A stretch of 64,000 nucleotides of DNA from positions 167,501-231,500 of the forward strand of contig NZ_RYFW01000002.1 in assembly GCF_004138335.1 (NCBI RefSeq). Reading direction: 5' to 3'. Both the position numbers and the translations under genes were made by a program. Origin of the DNA: Peristeroidobacter agariperforans. GTDB lineage: Bacteria; Pseudomonadota; Gammaproteobacteria; Steroidobacterales; Steroidobacteraceae. Shown here piece by piece: positions 55,164 through 64,000 of the stretch (position 1 is the stretch's first letter; each line of letters begins with the position of its first letter). The notes below the pieces were generated by a model that was not told the origin of the DNA, did no database searches, and saw only the letters and a program-made list of their open reading frames with translations.

Positions 55164-57533
55164 TCAGCGGCCGAGAAAGCTCGCGAGCGTCGACTGTAGC
55201 AAGGCTCGATCGATGGGCTTGGACAAATAGCCGTCCATGCCCGCCGCCTTGCACTCATCGTCCGCGCCTTTCATGGCGTGCGCGGTGAGGGCAATGATGG
55301 GTGTGCGCTTGCCGTCGTTCTCGACCTTGCGGATCTCACGCGTGGCTTCGTAGCCATCGAGGTCGGGCATCTGGCAATCCATCAGGATCAAATCGTAGTT
55401 GCCCGATTGCCAGGCATTGAGGGCGGCCCGTCCCGTGTCGACGACGTCGACTCGGTAGTTGAGCTTTTCGAGCAGTCGCACCGCGACCTTCTGATTCACG
55501 ATGTTGTCGTCGGCCAGCAGGATGTGAGCTTGCTTGGCGTTGCCAGCTGCCTGCAGCCGTTCGCCGGTAATCATGGGCTGCGATCGCAAGTGCCACACCT
55601 CGGGCTGCTGAGCCAGCACGAGCTGCAATGTTTTGATCAGGTCCCGCTGCGTGACCGGCTTCAGCAAGTAGCCGGCGAAACCGAGCTCGGCAAAGTTGCG
55701 GCTGTCCTCGCGTTGTCCGGAAGAGGTCAGCAGGATCAGGCGAGTCGCTTTCAACTGCGCATCCGCGATGATCTTGCGGCCCAGTTCGGCGCCGTCGCAG
55801 CCGGGCATTTGATAGTCCAGCAAGGCAGCGTCGAACGCACGACCCTTGGCGTGCGCCTCGCGCATCCGCTTGATCGCTTCGTCAGCATTGCTCGCGACGT
55901 CCGGCTCGACTCCGCAGATCTCCAGCTGATTCGTCAGCACCTTGCGATTGGTGGCGTTGTCATCGACGATCAACACGCGCTTGCCGCGGATCGCAGTCGT
56001 CAGCACCGAGAATGCGCCGGTCACTGGATGGCCCTTCTTGAAGCGCGCGGTAAACCAGAATGTCGAGCCCACGCCTTCGCGGCTCGCAACACCGGCGTCG
56101 CCGCCCATCAGGTCGACCAGTCGCCGCACGATCGACAACCCCAGGCCCGTGCCGCCGAAGCGGCGGGTCATGGACGAGTCGACCTGCGTGAACGGCGAGA
56201 ACAGCGCCTTGATCCGATCGGCGGGAATGCCGATGCCGGTGTCGCGCACCTCGCAGCGAACGAACACGCCATGCGCATCGTTCGAGAGCACACTGAGCGC
56301 GAGCGAGACTTCGCCTCGTTCGGTGAACTTCACGGCATTGCCGCCGAGGTTCAACAGGATCTGCCGGACGCGGCCGGCGTCGCCCTGGACCGCCGCGGGC
56401 AGATCCGGATCGATCTGCAACGTGACTTCCAGGCCCTTGGCATGCGCTTGCACCGACAGCAGACGGGCCACGTCTTCGAGCGTGTCGCGCAGGTCCATGT
56501 CCGCGGCTTCCAATTCGAGCTTGCCGGCTTCGACTTTGGAGAAGTCCAGAATGTCGTTGATCACGGTCAGCAGCGCACTACCGCTGTCCTTGATGGTCTG
56601 CACGTAATCGCGCTGAACCGCATCGAGGCGCGTGTCGAGCAGCAGATCGGTCATGCCGAGCACGCCATTCATGGGCGTGCGGATTTCATGACTCATGTTG
56701 GCGAGGAATTCGCTTTTCGCTTTGTTGGCCGCGCTCGCGATGGCTGCCGACTCGGTGGCGCGCTTCGTGGCATCGGCCAGGCGGTTGTTGCTGGTTGCAA
56801 GCTCGTGCGTACGGGCAGCGACGCGTTGTTCCAATTCATCGCGTGCGCGCAGCAACTCGGCGTCGCGGCCTTCGATCTGCCCCAGCATGTCGTTGAAAGC
56901 GACGATCAGTCGGCCGATCTCGTCGTTGTTGTGAACGTGCACGCGCAGACTGTAATCGCGTGAGCGAGTGACGCATTCGGCCGCTCGCGACAAAGCGAGA
57001 ATAGGCTTGGAGATGAAGCGCTGCATGCGCAGGGCCGCCAGGCTGGCGAATCCCAGCGCGCCGACGATCACCACGGCTAGCAGCATGATGCGTTGGATCA
57101 TGCCTTTGTTCAGTTCGTCGCGATTGGCCCAGAGGTGGACCGAGCCGATGGTGCCGTCGAGCACGATGTCGGCTTGCACATGGACGAACTGCTCGCGGTC
57201 GGCGGCGCCGGTGAGATCGCGGCCGAAGCGGGCCAGTACCCCGCCGTGCGCGTAGTGAATTTCCGCCGCGACGATCGAGGAGTCGGCGCTCAGTGCGGAC
57301 AACGAACGAGTCGCGGCGTCACGATCGTCGAAGGCTACCGCCGCTTCACTGTCGCGTGCGGTGATATTCGCCTGCGTTTCCAGCCGGCGCCCCATCTCCT
57401 GCTGATCGGCGCGATAGTCGGCGATGGTCAGCACCAGACCTGCGAGCAGCAGCGCCATGCCGCTGACCAGGATGGCGAGCAGAGTTAGCTTGCCGCCGAT
57501 CGGCAGCCGTTCGAACCACTGCTTCACGCTCAT
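55164..57533 (-). CDS. hybrid sensor histidine kinase with two receiver domains
   Basis: The 789-aa product has helix 1 (15-37), a periplasmic CHASE8-like sensor (38-146), helix 2 (147-169), HAMP (170-222) and a linker coil. HisKA follows with His282 in [12 protein letters not shown], then an HATPase domain (385-505; N box GGNAVKFT, G1 DTGIGIP, G2 GTGLGLS). The first receiver (about 518-640) has Asp573 and the second (about 668-788) has Asp719. Both receivers keep the acidic pair (D524/D525, D675/D676). There is no HPt domain, so a separate phosphotransfer protein would be needed. It overlaps the YfiR-like gene by 4 bases, and the pair sits divergent from a TonB receptor. Confidence 0.93.
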   Translation of the reverse strand: MSVKQWFERLPIGGKLTLLAILVSGMALLLAGLVLTIADYRADQQEMGRRLETQANITARDSEAAVAFDDRDAATRSLSALSADSSIVAAEIHYAHGGVLARFGRDLTGAADREQFVHVQADIVLDGTIGSVHLWANRDELNKGMIQRIMLLAVVIVGALGFASLAALRMQRFISKPILALSRAAECVTRSRDYSLRVHVHNNDEIGRLIVAFNDMLGQIEGRDAELLRARDELEQRVAARTHELATSNNRLADATKRATESAAIASAANKAKSEFLANMSHEIRTPMNGVLGMTDLLLDTRLDAVQRDYVQTIKDSGSALLTVINDILDFSKVEAGKLELEAADMDLRDTLEDVARLLSVQAHAKGLEVTLQIDPDLPAAVQGDAGRVRQILLNLGGNAVKFTERGEVSLALSVLSNDAHGVFVRCEVRDTGIGIPADRIKALFSPFTQVDSSMTRRFGGTGLGLSIVRRLVDLMGGDAGVASREGVGSTFWFTARFKKGHPVTGAFSVLTTAIRGKRVLIVDDNATNRKVLTNQLEICGVEPDVASNADEAIKRMREAHAKGRAFDAALLDYQMPGCDGAELGRKIIADAQLKATRLILLTSSGQREDSRNFAELGFAGYLLKPVTQRDLIKTLQLVLAQQPEVWHLRSQPMITGERLQAAGNAKQAHILLADDNIVNQKVAVRLLEKLNYRVDVVDTGRAALNAWQSGNYDLILMDCQMPDLDGYEATREIRKVENDGKRTPIIALTAHAMKGADDECKAAGMDGYLSKPIDRALLQSTLASFLGR

Positions 57534-58060
57534 CGCGGCCCCCGCTGCACGTCGGCGGCCAGTTTCAACAGATCGGAGCTGATGCGCAGGCCGGCTTGCT
57601 GGGCGCTCTGCACGTTGATGGCGAAGCGCAGCCGGTGATTTTCAGTGAACAAGCCGATCATTCCACCGCGGGTGGTGAAGTCCGCGGCGTCGCTGATAGT
57701 GAGCACCGCCTGTTTCAAAGGGAGCGGGTAGCCAGCGGCCAAAGAAGCTTCGATATAAAGCGCGTCACACGCATCCGCCGTCTGGCTCTCGTCCATCTTC
57801 AGCGCCGCCAACGCGCGCGCACCGACATGCTTGTTCGCGATGCCGGTGTTCAATGCTGTGTAGACACCCTCGCCGCCCACGAAGCAGATCGTCAGGGTAT
57901 CGGTGGCCTCAGTGCTGGGCCATGCGACGAACTTCACGAAATTGAACACGTAGGCGGCTTTGAACTGATCTTCCCGTTGCGTGGCTGCATCGGCGCGTGC
58001 GCTGGCGGCGGTGGCCACCGTAAGCGCAACGAGCATCGCGATGTGCAGAAAGCAATTCAT
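57530..58060 (-). CDS. YfiR-family periplasmic protein
   Basis: The 176-aa product has a signal peptide ([23 protein letters not shown]) and the family pattern [17 protein letters not shown] near the start, followed by LTICFVGG and [14 protein letters not shown], then [15 protein letters not shown]. YfiR-like proteins bind and hold the periplasmic part of a membrane sensor. The partner here is most likely the histidine kinase, which is coupled by an ATGA overlap. A reading 15 codons longer is possible but lacks a signal start. Confidence 0.87.
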   Translation of the reverse strand: MNCFLHIAMLVALTVATAASARADAATQREDQFKAAYVFNFVKFVAWPSTEATDTLTICFVGGEGVYTALNTGIANKHVGARALAALKMDESQTADACDALYIEASLAAGYPLPLKQAVLTISDAADFTTRGGMIGLFTENHRLRFAINVQSAQQAGLRISSDLLKLAADVQRGPR

Positions 58061-58245
58061 GTGGATCGAAATTTTCGAGCGTTGGTTCGTGCGTCGCTGG
58101 CGCACTCAATTCAATTTTCGATGTCGGTCACTCATCAAGGCGCATTGTGCGTGAGTCATCGGCCGCGTGCGCGCGGCGGAGTGCTACTCGGCTCTCACTT
58201 TGCTGCATTTGCGAAGCGCCTGCGCGCTACTTAAGGAGAAGTCTT
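58061..58245. other. divergent region between the YfiR-like gene and the TonB-receptor leader
   Basis: A near-perfect dyad TCGAAA-T-TTTCGA is centred at 58072, directly upstream of the YfiR-like start. ATTTTCGA recurs at 58114. These could be operator half-sites. A strong AAGGAG lies just before the short leader ORF. No gene was recognised in the rest. Confidence 0.35.
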
Positions 58246-58344
58246 ATGAACAGCGCAGCCGGATGCGTCGAAGATCGTACTCATCGAAGCTGGCAAAGCG
58301 GTGACGTCGCTGTACTCGCAGTGATTCCGGGTGATGAGGATTAA
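58246..58344 (+). CDS. short leader ORF coupled to the TonB receptor gene
   Basis: The ORF codes for 32 residues (MNSAAGCVEDRTHRSW through PGDED). AAGGAGA stands 6-7 bases before its ATG, much stronger than any site before the receptor start. Its stop at 58342-58344 overlaps the receptor start codons (GTG 58331, ATG 58334), so translation of the receptor probably depends on it. The peptide has no recognised family. It may be only a coupling device rather than a functional peptide. Confidence 0.55.
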   Translation: MNSAAGCVEDRTHRSWQSGDVAVLAVIPGDED

Positions 58345-60367
58345 CTTAAGTTATTTCATGCGTGCGTTGCTGAGCGCCGGGGCGGCGACGCTGGCGTCCG
58401 CCGGCGCTGTTGCCGACGGCCGCGATCTCGATGCGCTCAGCCTCGAGCAGCTGATGGACATGAACGTTCACGTGGTCTACGGCGCTTCGAAGTACGAGCA
58501 GCGCGTGACGCAGGCGCCGTCGTCGATCAGCCTCGTGACCGCCGAGGACATTCGCCGTTTCGGCTACACGGATCTGGTCGACGTTCTGCGCAGCGTTCGG
58601 GGTTTGTACGTGACTGACGACCGCAATTACACCTATCTGGGTGTGCGCGGCTTCCTACGGCCCGGCGATTACAACACGCGCGTGCTGGTGCTGATCGATG
58701 GCCACCGCCTCAACGACAACGTCTATGACAGCGGCTCGGTGGGGCGCGACTCCATGCTGGATGTGGAGCTGATCGATCGGGTCGAAGTCATTCGCGGCCC
58801 GAGCTCATCGCTCTATGGCAGCAGCGCGTTCTTCGGCGTAATCAACGTCATCACCAAGCGTGGGCGCGGTGTCGATGGCGGCGAGCTCGAGGTCGACACA
58901 GCCAGCTATGACACCCAGCGGGCGCGCGCGACCTACGGTAAAACGTTCGATAGCGGCGTCGACTGGCTGGTGTCGATGTCGCACTACTCCAGCGATGGCC
59001 TGGACTTCTACTATCCCGAGTTCGACCAGCGCATCAGCGCCGATGCGCGGGCAGCAAAGAACGGACTCGCCGCCGGCCGCGACGACGAAAATGCTTCGAA
59101 GTTCTTCAGCAGCCTGCGCTATGGCAATTTCGCCGCCTCGCTGTACTTGAGCGATCGTCACAAGCAGATTCCGACCGCGTCGTTCGACACAATATTCGAC
59201 GATCCGCGCACTATGACGGACGACGCGCGCGGCTACCTGGAACTGAGCTACAACCGTGCGTTGAGCGAGCGCGCAAGTTTGAGTGTTCGTGCGTCGTACG
59301 ATTCATACCAGTACGAGGGCGACTTCCCAACGGACTACGCATTGCTCGGCGAGGGCGACTACGAAGCGATCGCGCGGGACGAAATGCGGGGTGAGTGGCT
59401 CAACAGCGAGGTGCAGCTCACTCTGCTGCCGACGGATCGTTACACCGTCATCATGGGCGCCGAGTATCGCACCAGCTTGCGCGAGTACCAGGCCGCGTAC
59501 GACGTTATCGAGCCGCGCGTCTACTATATCGACCGGGATGATACGAGCTCGGTGCTCGGCTTGTTCGGCCAGGTGGAAGCGAAGTTGCGCGATGATTTCA
59601 GCCTCACCGCAGGCTTGCGCTACGACCACTACGGCCAGACCTTCGGCGGCACTGCCAATCCACGTCTTGCTGCTGTCTACAATCCGTCGCCGAATTCGGC
59701 CATCAAGGCGCTGTACGGCGAAGCGTTCCGTGCGCCTAACCCATACGAGGCTCATTACAACCCGGAGCAGGCCAATCGCCCGCCGCTGCGCCCGGAAACG
59801 ATCGACACCTATGAGCTGGTGTACGAGCATTACTTCAACTCGACGTATCGGTTGAGCTTGTCAGGCTATCAATATCAAATCGACGGCTTGATCACGCTGG
59901 TCGAGACCGAGGACGGCGAGCCCTATTTCGATAACCTCGAGGATGTGCAGGCCCGCGGTGTAGAGCTGGAATTGGAAGGCTCTTATAGCAACGGCGCCGT
60001 CCTGCGCGGCAGCTGGTCGGTTCAGCGCGCCAAGGACACCGCCACGGGTCTCGAGCTGACGAATTCACCTCGCCAGCTGGGCAAGCTGAGTGCCTCTACA
60101 CCGATCTTGAACAGCAAGGTCTTTGCGAATCTGGAACTGCAATACAACAGCGAGACGGTGACGCTCGCGCGCACTCACAGCCCTTCCTACTGGATCACGA
60201 ACTTCACCTTGAACAGCCACGATCGCTGGTCGAAGATGGAGCTGACCGCGGGCATCTACAACGCCTTCGACGAGGAGCGTTTGTTCCCCGGTTCCGAAGA
60301 GCACGCGCAGACGCTGCTTCAGCAGCAGGGCCGCACTTACGGCGCGGAAGTCATCGTCAGATTCTGA
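58334..60367 (+). CDS. TonB-dependent outer-membrane receptor
   Basis: The 677-aa product (ATG at 58334; a GTG at 58331 is adjacent) has a signal peptide (LSAGAATLASAGAVADG) and the motif LDALSLEQLMDMNVHV common in receptors linked to YfiR systems. The plug domain spans residues about 50-175, with APSSISLVTAEDIRRFGYT and VEVIRGPSSSLYGSSAFFGVINV. A 22-strand barrel ends in VIVRF. The substrate is unknown. The gene is divergent from the YfiR/kinase pair, so it may form a receptor-sensor set. Its last 31 bases overlap the converging bluB gene. Confidence 0.92.
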   Translation: MRINLSYFMRALLSAGAATLASAGAVADGRDLDALSLEQLMDMNVHVVYGASKYEQRVTQAPSSISLVTAEDIRRFGYTDLVDVLRSVRGLYVTDDRNYTYLGVRGFLRPGDYNTRVLVLIDGHRLNDNVYDSGSVGRDSMLDVELIDRVEVIRGPSSSLYGSSAFFGVINVITKRGRGVDGGELEVDTASYDTQRARATYGKTFDSGVDWLVSMSHYSSDGLDFYYPEFDQRISADARAAKNGLAAGRDDENASKFFSSLRYGNFAASLYLSDRHKQIPTASFDTIFDDPRTMTDDARGYLELSYNRALSERASLSVRASYDSYQYEGDFPTDYALLGEGDYEAIARDEMRGEWLNSEVQLTLLPTDRYTVIMGAEYRTSLREYQAAYDVIEPRVYYIDRDDTSSVLGLFGQVEAKLRDDFSLTAGLRYDHYGQTFGGTANPRLAAVYNPSPNSAIKALYGEAFRAPNPYEAHYNPEQANRPPLRPETIDTYELVYEHYFNSTYRLSLSGYQYQIDGLITLVETEDGEPYFDNLEDVQARGVELELEGSYSNGAVLRGSWSVQRAKDTATGLELTNSPRQLGKLSASTPILNSKVFANLELQYNSETVTLARTHSPSYWITNFTLNSHDRWSKMELTAGIYNAFDEERLFPGSEEHAQTLLQQQGRTYGAEVIVRF

Positions 60368-61023
60368 TCGGCGCCGTTGTTCCAGCGGTCGACGAACATC
60401 AACTCGCTCAAGGGACGAACTTTGGCCCAGCCGGTCAACTCCAGCATCGGGCTGGGATAGAAAGCTTCGACATGACCGAGGCACAGCACGGCAATCGGCA
60501 AGCTGCCATCGGGCATGTGAAGCAGCCGTGCGAGCGCGAGCGGTTCGAATAGCGAGACCCAACCCATGCCGATGCCTTCGGCGCGCGCCGCCAGCCACAA
60601 GTTTTGAATGGCGCAGGACACCGAGGCCAGATCCATCTCCGGCAATGTGCGGCGGCCAAAGATATATTGCTCGCGTCCTTCGCAGAGCGCGGCAATCAGC
60701 AGCTCGCCGCACTCGAGCACGCCTTGCACCTTCAAGCGCATGAATTCGTCGTGTCGCGAACCGAGCGCCGCCGCGGTCCGATGCCGTTCCTCTTCGACCA
60801 AGCGATGAATCTGCTCGCGCAGAGCGCGCTCGGTAATGCGAATGAATCGCCAGGGTTGCATCAATCCGACGCTGGGAGCGCAGTGTGCGGCATTCATCAG
60901 CCGCTCCAGAGTTGCGGCATCGATAGCATCGGACTTGAAATGGCGCATGTCGCGCCGCTCGGCGATGGCGCGATAGACAGCGGCGCGCTCGGCATCGCTG
61001 AAGCGAAGGACGGACTCAGTCAC
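60337..61023 (-). CDS. bluB: 5,6-dimethylbenzimidazole synthase
   Basis: The 228-aa product is a flavin-fragmenting enzyme of the nitroreductase fold that makes the lower ligand of vitamin B12. Conserved BluB stretches are visible: AERRDMRHFKSD, HCAPSVGLMQPWRFIRI and GIGMGWVSLFEP. The length fits. It overlaps the AlkB-like gene by 4 bases, giving a coupled pair. No cobalamin riboswitch is visible upstream within the window. Confidence 0.9.
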   Translation of the reverse strand: MTESVLRFSDAERAAVYRAIAERRDMRHFKSDAIDAATLERLMNAAHCAPSVGLMQPWRFIRITERALREQIHRLVEEERHRTAAALGSRHDEFMRLKVQGVLECGELLIAALCEGREQYIFGRRTLPEMDLASVSCAIQNLWLAARAEGIGMGWVSLFEPLALARLLHMPDGSLPIAVLCLGHVEAFYPSPMLELTGWAKVRPLSELMFVDRWNNGADQNLTMTSAP

Positions 61024-61628
61024 GGGGCACGGGATCTCTGCTGACGGGATCCCGGAATCTTATCGCTTGCCGTGCGAAAGGTGATCGAATAACGCAATTC
61101 CTTGGTCGGCGGCACGTGGTGCTGCCAGCCCCAGCGGGCCTGATCGCGCAGGATGTACGCCGAGCGCGGCGCCAGTTCCAGCGCGAACACCTGCGATTTC
61201 TTCTCCGGCGACCAGGGATATGGACGAAAGCGCAGCCGGGCCGTGCCAGCGAGCGAGACGCCCACCACGACTTCGAAGTCCGGTACATCGCGATGCCACC
61301 CCAGCGGCGTGCCCGGTTCATATTCCGCAATCAATGCTTGCACGAAGTCTGCCGGGCGCACGCCGGCCCATCCGGCGGCGCGGGTGCGCAAAGGAGTCAG
61401 GAATTCCGGAATCGGCGGGGCAGGTCTCGACTGCAGATGAGTGAAGTCATACGAGAAGCCGTACTTCACGGTCCGCCGGCGGGCGGTGTATTGGCGATAC
61501 TGCGATTCTTTCAACGCGAGCCGTTGGATCTCGGACAGCAGCTGCTGCTCCTCATCGACCGTGATGAAGTCTTCCCGATAGGTCAGCCCGGGTGGCAACG
61601 CTGGCGGAAAGATCTCGGCTTGCTTCAT
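61020..61628 (-). CDS. AlkB-like 2-oxoglutarate/Fe(II) dioxygenase
   Basis: The 202-aa product has the Fe(II) motif GWHRDVPDFEV (HxD) with the distal His in WGWQHHVPP and the 2-oxoglutarate Arg in LRYSITFR. The residues NYEPG-like IAEYEPGTPLGWH fit AlkB homologues. Such enzymes remove alkyl groups from nucleic acid bases or proteins; this one is closer to ALKBH-type members than to E. coli AlkB. It is first in a pair with bluB and divergent from the small gene at 61735. Confidence 0.85.
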   Translation of the reverse strand: MKQAEIFPPALPPGLTYREDFITVDEEQQLLSEIQRLALKESQYRQYTARRRTVKYGFSYDFTHLQSRPAPPIPEFLTPLRTRAAGWAGVRPADFVQALIAEYEPGTPLGWHRDVPDFEVVVGVSLAGTARLRFRPYPWSPEKKSQVFALELAPRSAYILRDQARWGWQHHVPPTKELRYSITFRTASDKIPGSRQQRSRAP

Positions 61629-61734
61629 GCCGCCATAGTAGGGGCCGCGGCGGGAAAATAAACCACAGCAGGGGCCGGAACACTGTTACCGCAGTGGCGT
61701 TGCGCTACAGACAGCCAATGCAACGGAGCAACCC

Positions 61735-61917
61735 ATGAGTTCATCACGCATCACGTCCGTCGGCGGCAATCCGGGCAAGGCCGGACCCAAAGGCGCGTTG
61801 GGGTTGCCTGGCGCTCGTAAGAAGCGCGGCCGTAACGAGGACAAGAATGAGCAGCGCAATTTCGTTCAGTTGACCAAGGCGGAGCGCAAGAGAAGCCATC
61901 GCGAGGGCAGCAACTGA
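61735..61917 (+). CDS. small basic glycine/lysine-rich protein (60 aa)
   Basis: The product has a Gly-rich first half (GGNPGKAGPKGALGLPG) and a charged second half (RKKRGRNEDKNE, ERKRSHREGSN). It looks like an unstructured nucleic-acid-binding or stress peptide. GGAG lies about 7 bases before the ATG. Family not recognised. It stands alone, divergent from the dioxygenase gene and converging on the ferritin-like gene. Confidence 0.6.
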   Translation: MSSSRITSVGGNPGKAGPKGALGLPGARKKRGRNEDKNEQRNFVQLTKAERKRSHREGSN

Positions 61918-61941
61918 CCGTCGCGATGGCGCTCGCCAGCA

Positions 61942-62700
61942 TCACATCAGCTCGCTCATTTCCTTGCTGAGCTGCGTGTACCAACGCCTGACCTTGGTGA
62001 GGTGCTCGCGTTCCTCCTTCAAGGCTTGTTCAAAACGGCGGGCCATGTTTTCCTGACCCATGTCGCGGGCCAGGACGATCAGTCCATCCCAACCCTCATT
62101 GTCGATGAGCTCCGCCGCCAGCGCCGCGTGCAGTGATTGAGCGAGCGTGGTGCGTGGATCGCTCGCGGCCTGTAATAAGCCCATGGATTCGACGCCAGCC
62201 AGATCGGCACAAGGCGTCTGCGCTGTCGGATCCGCCCCCAATGTTTCCATACACTCCTTGACCATCAGCGCGTGGCGCGCCTCCGCATCACGGATCTCCA
62301 ACAATTCATCCACGTTGATCTTGTTCAGATCTCCGCTCGGTGCAATGGCTTTCGCGCAGACCGCATCGTAAAGACGTGCGCCGCCGCGCTCGAATGCGAG
62401 GCGTTCTGCGAGCTTGTCGATGAATACCTGCGATCGTCGTCCTGTAAGCATTTTTGCGGCGGTCTTCGCCGCCCCTTTGAGTGTTGCCGGCGCAGGTATC
62501 GATCCGAGTGGATCGGCAGCAGCGATGTATTCCTGCCGTGCGAGCGCCAGCGCCTGCTCGTCTCCGGGCGAGGATTGGGCGCCCGAGGACTCGTCGTCGA
62601 GTAGATCCTCCGTTTGCAGCATTTCCTTGGCGTGCTGGGGTGACATTTGCAGGCCGGTCCGATTGATTCCGAGCCGGGTGGCGTCAGTAGATTGTGGCAT
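61942..62700 (-). CDS. ferritin-like di-iron domain protein
   Basis: The 252-aa product has the helical bundle of the ferritin-like superfamily. Metal-ligand candidates are Glu/His in EIRDAEARHALMVKE and KEEREHLTKVRRWY, with a further Glu in LAFERGGARLYD. The N-terminus is polar and lacks a signal peptide. The chosen ATG at 62700 has GGAG 7 bases upstream; a GTG at 62745 would overlap the preceding stop as GTGA. It lies directly after another ferritin-like gene and probably shares its transcript. Confidence 0.75.
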   Translation of the reverse strand: MPQSTDATRLGINRTGLQMSPQHAKEMLQTEDLLDDESSGAQSSPGDEQALALARQEYIAAADPLGSIPAPATLKGAAKTAAKMLTGRRSQVFIDKLAERLAFERGGARLYDAVCAKAIAPSGDLNKINVDELLEIRDAEARHALMVKECMETLGADPTAQTPCADLAGVESMGLLQAASDPRTTLAQSLHAALAAELIDNEGWDGLIVLARDMGQENMARRFEQALKEEREHLTKVRRWYTQLSKEMSELM

Positions 62701-62741
62701 GGCGGTCTCCAGGTTCTTTGGCGGACAAGGCGCGATGGACG

Positions 62742-63917
62742 TCACGCGGCGCGAATGTGAGCTCGAGAGAGCACCTCGGTGCCGGGGCGCCAGACATAGC
62801 CGGCAGCAACCGTTTCCGAGGGCGAGCCCTGCGAGTTCATATGATTACGATAGTCGATGGATTCCTGCGGCTCTTCCTCGAGGCCGACGATGTCGGCGCC
62901 CTTGGCGCGCAGATCGACTTCGCTGGCAAGCGTCGCGCGCACGAACTCACGCTGGCTTTCGAACTTGATTGGCTCGGGTAGGCGCTCACCGACGATTTCC
63001 TGCGGGTCGCGGCGCTCGTGTTTCTGGAACAACCCGCTCACCAAGTGAAAATGTCCCAGCTCGTAATTGAGCATGCGCTCCCAGAGGGACTTCAGGCGCG
63101 GATTGGCTTCCTGTTGCAGGCAACTGTAGTAGGTGTACGCCTCCATCGCCTCGTGCATCAGCCAGTTCTCCAGCAGTGACTGGGAGGGATCGAGCAGCGA
63201 TTCGTACTGGGTTACGTGCTGTTCCTCGATCGATGCGATCTCCGCATAGAGTTGCCGCGCGACCGGGTCAGCGAACAGCGGACCGATGTTCATGTAGTAG
63301 TCGTGCGTCTGATGTTCGGCGGCGGTGAGCGTCAGCGCATTCAATTTCGTCAGGGGCGCCGCGGTGTTGCGATCGAACGGGCGGCGCAGGTCGTTTTCCG
63401 GGGAGCGATGCTCCACGACGGTCGGGCGGCCCGGCAGCACGTCGGTATAGCTCTGCAGGATGTTGTTCGAATCCTTGCCTTCGAGCCGATCGAGCAACGC
63501 GGAGTAACGGTACATATGATCGAAGTCTTCGAGCAGGCCGAATCGATAAACCTGCGCGAGATACGGATCGGGCTCGTTCTGCGCCAGTGCTGCCGTGACT
63601 TCGATGGCCACCTGCTCATAGCCGATGGTTGTTTCCAACGGCGAATGATCGGCGCCGAGCAGCCAGTTCACCATGGTTGCCTGGTGCTGTTCGACGCGCC
63701 GGATTTCCGCGAGCGGTCTGCGCAGCTCCAGGTTAAAGCGCGCCGCCGCGTGCGAGAAACGTAGCGCCTCGCTTTCGATGCCGTTCATCAGGATGACCCG
63801 GACGCGAGAAAATGCGTCGTCGTCGAGCTTACTGATCGGCTTGCCGGCGAGCTCGCGCCAGGTGAAGCGTTGCTGATTCAGCGGTGTACCGCGATCCTCG
63901 AACAGTGACAGGGTCAT
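62742..63917 (-). CDS. large ferritin-like domain protein
   Basis: The 391-aa product has two long helical segments with ExxH-type metal-ligand patterns: RRVEQHQATMVNW, ASIEEQHVTQYESLL, TAAEHQTHDYYMNI and NYELGHFHLVSGLF. This fits a ferritin-like or DUF-type di-iron family. The function is unknown; related proteins are often stress-induced. GGAGGAG lies 6 bases before the ATG at 63917. A longer reading upstream is less likely. It heads a two-gene unit with the gene at 61942. Confidence 0.75.
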   Translation of the reverse strand: MTLSLFEDRGTPLNQQRFTWRELAGKPISKLDDDAFSRVRVILMNGIESEALRFSHAAARFNLELRRPLAEIRRVEQHQATMVNWLLGADHSPLETTIGYEQVAIEVTAALAQNEPDPYLAQVYRFGLLEDFDHMYRYSALLDRLEGKDSNNILQSYTDVLPGRPTVVEHRSPENDLRRPFDRNTAAPLTKLNALTLTAAEHQTHDYYMNIGPLFADPVARQLYAEIASIEEQHVTQYESLLDPSQSLLENWLMHEAMEAYTYYSCLQQEANPRLKSLWERMLNYELGHFHLVSGLFQKHERRDPQEIVGERLPEPIKFESQREFVRATLASEVDLRAKGADIVGLEEEPQESIDYRNHMNSQGSPSETVAAGYVWRPGTEVLSRAHIRAA

Positions 63918-64000
63918 GATGGCTCCTCCGGCTAATGAGAATACGGAACCGCTGGCTGGCGGCCGGGTTCCAAGCAACATTCACTGAGCTCACGCGCGCA

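Overview
The window is a contiguous stretch of a high-GC bacterial chromosome. It opens inside a ribosomal RNA operon: a 23S gene missing its 5' end, then 5S and a strong hairpin terminator. The rRNA, the lexA-imuA-imuB-dnaE2 mutasome operon, the birA-coaX-SPOR order and bluB point to a gammaproteobacterium. A Steroidobacter or Nevskiales-like lineage is my best guess, but this is an inference from gene content and is not proven here.

Layout. 1-2900: rRNA. 2944-9070: a small basic ORF and a minus-strand SOS mutagenesis operon (lexA, imuA, imuB, dnaE2/imuC). 9405-10870: an ECF sigma factor with an RskA-like membrane anti-sigma factor. 10970-50132: a very large exopolysaccharide (EPS) locus of about 39 kb. 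It holds a sigma-54 activator, an AlgD-like sugar dehydrogenase, eight sugar transferases (six GT4, two GT2), an initiating phosphoglycosyl transferase, a Wzx-like flippase, an O-antigen ligase-like protein, a Wza-like export protein, an outer-membrane barrel, a Wzz-like protein and a BY-kinase. It also holds an asparagine-synthase-like amidotransferase, an acetyltransferase, a sulfotransferase, a methyltransferase, a CapK-like adenylate-forming enzyme, two polysaccharide lyase-like enzymes, and an embedded glpD/epimerase/Ser-Thr-kinase operon. 50167-54781: housekeeping genes (ctlX-like, plsY, birA, coaX, a small cytochrome c, a SPOR protein). 54778-60367: a lipoprotein, a hybrid histidine kinase with a YfiR-like partner, and a divergent TonB-dependent receptor preceded by a short coupled leader ORF. 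60337-63917: bluB, an AlkB-like dioxygenase, a small basic protein and two ferritin-like proteins.

How it fits together. The EPS locus has a near-complete Wzx/Wzy-type assembly line: lipid carrier loading at 35481, flippase at 39123, polymerase/ligase at 41920, and export through the proteins at 18660-23014. Modification genes suggest an acidic, acetylated and sulfated polymer (inference). The content resembles exosortase-A-associated EPS loci, yet no exosortase or PEP-CTERM gene lies in the window. The main regulatory observation is that the locus carries a stand-alone sigma-54 activator without a receiver domain. Good -24/-12 (GG-N10-GC) promoters occur upstream of the dehydrogenase (12250), the export operon (18576) and the phosphoglycosyl transferase (35404), with a weaker one before the ligase (41786). 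This suggests a dedicated sigma-54 regulon. Other oddities are a two-domain HAD/P-loop protein whose catalytic residues are all replaced, a GT2 lacking its DxD motif, and a flippase whose first membrane helix extends upstream of any standard start codon.
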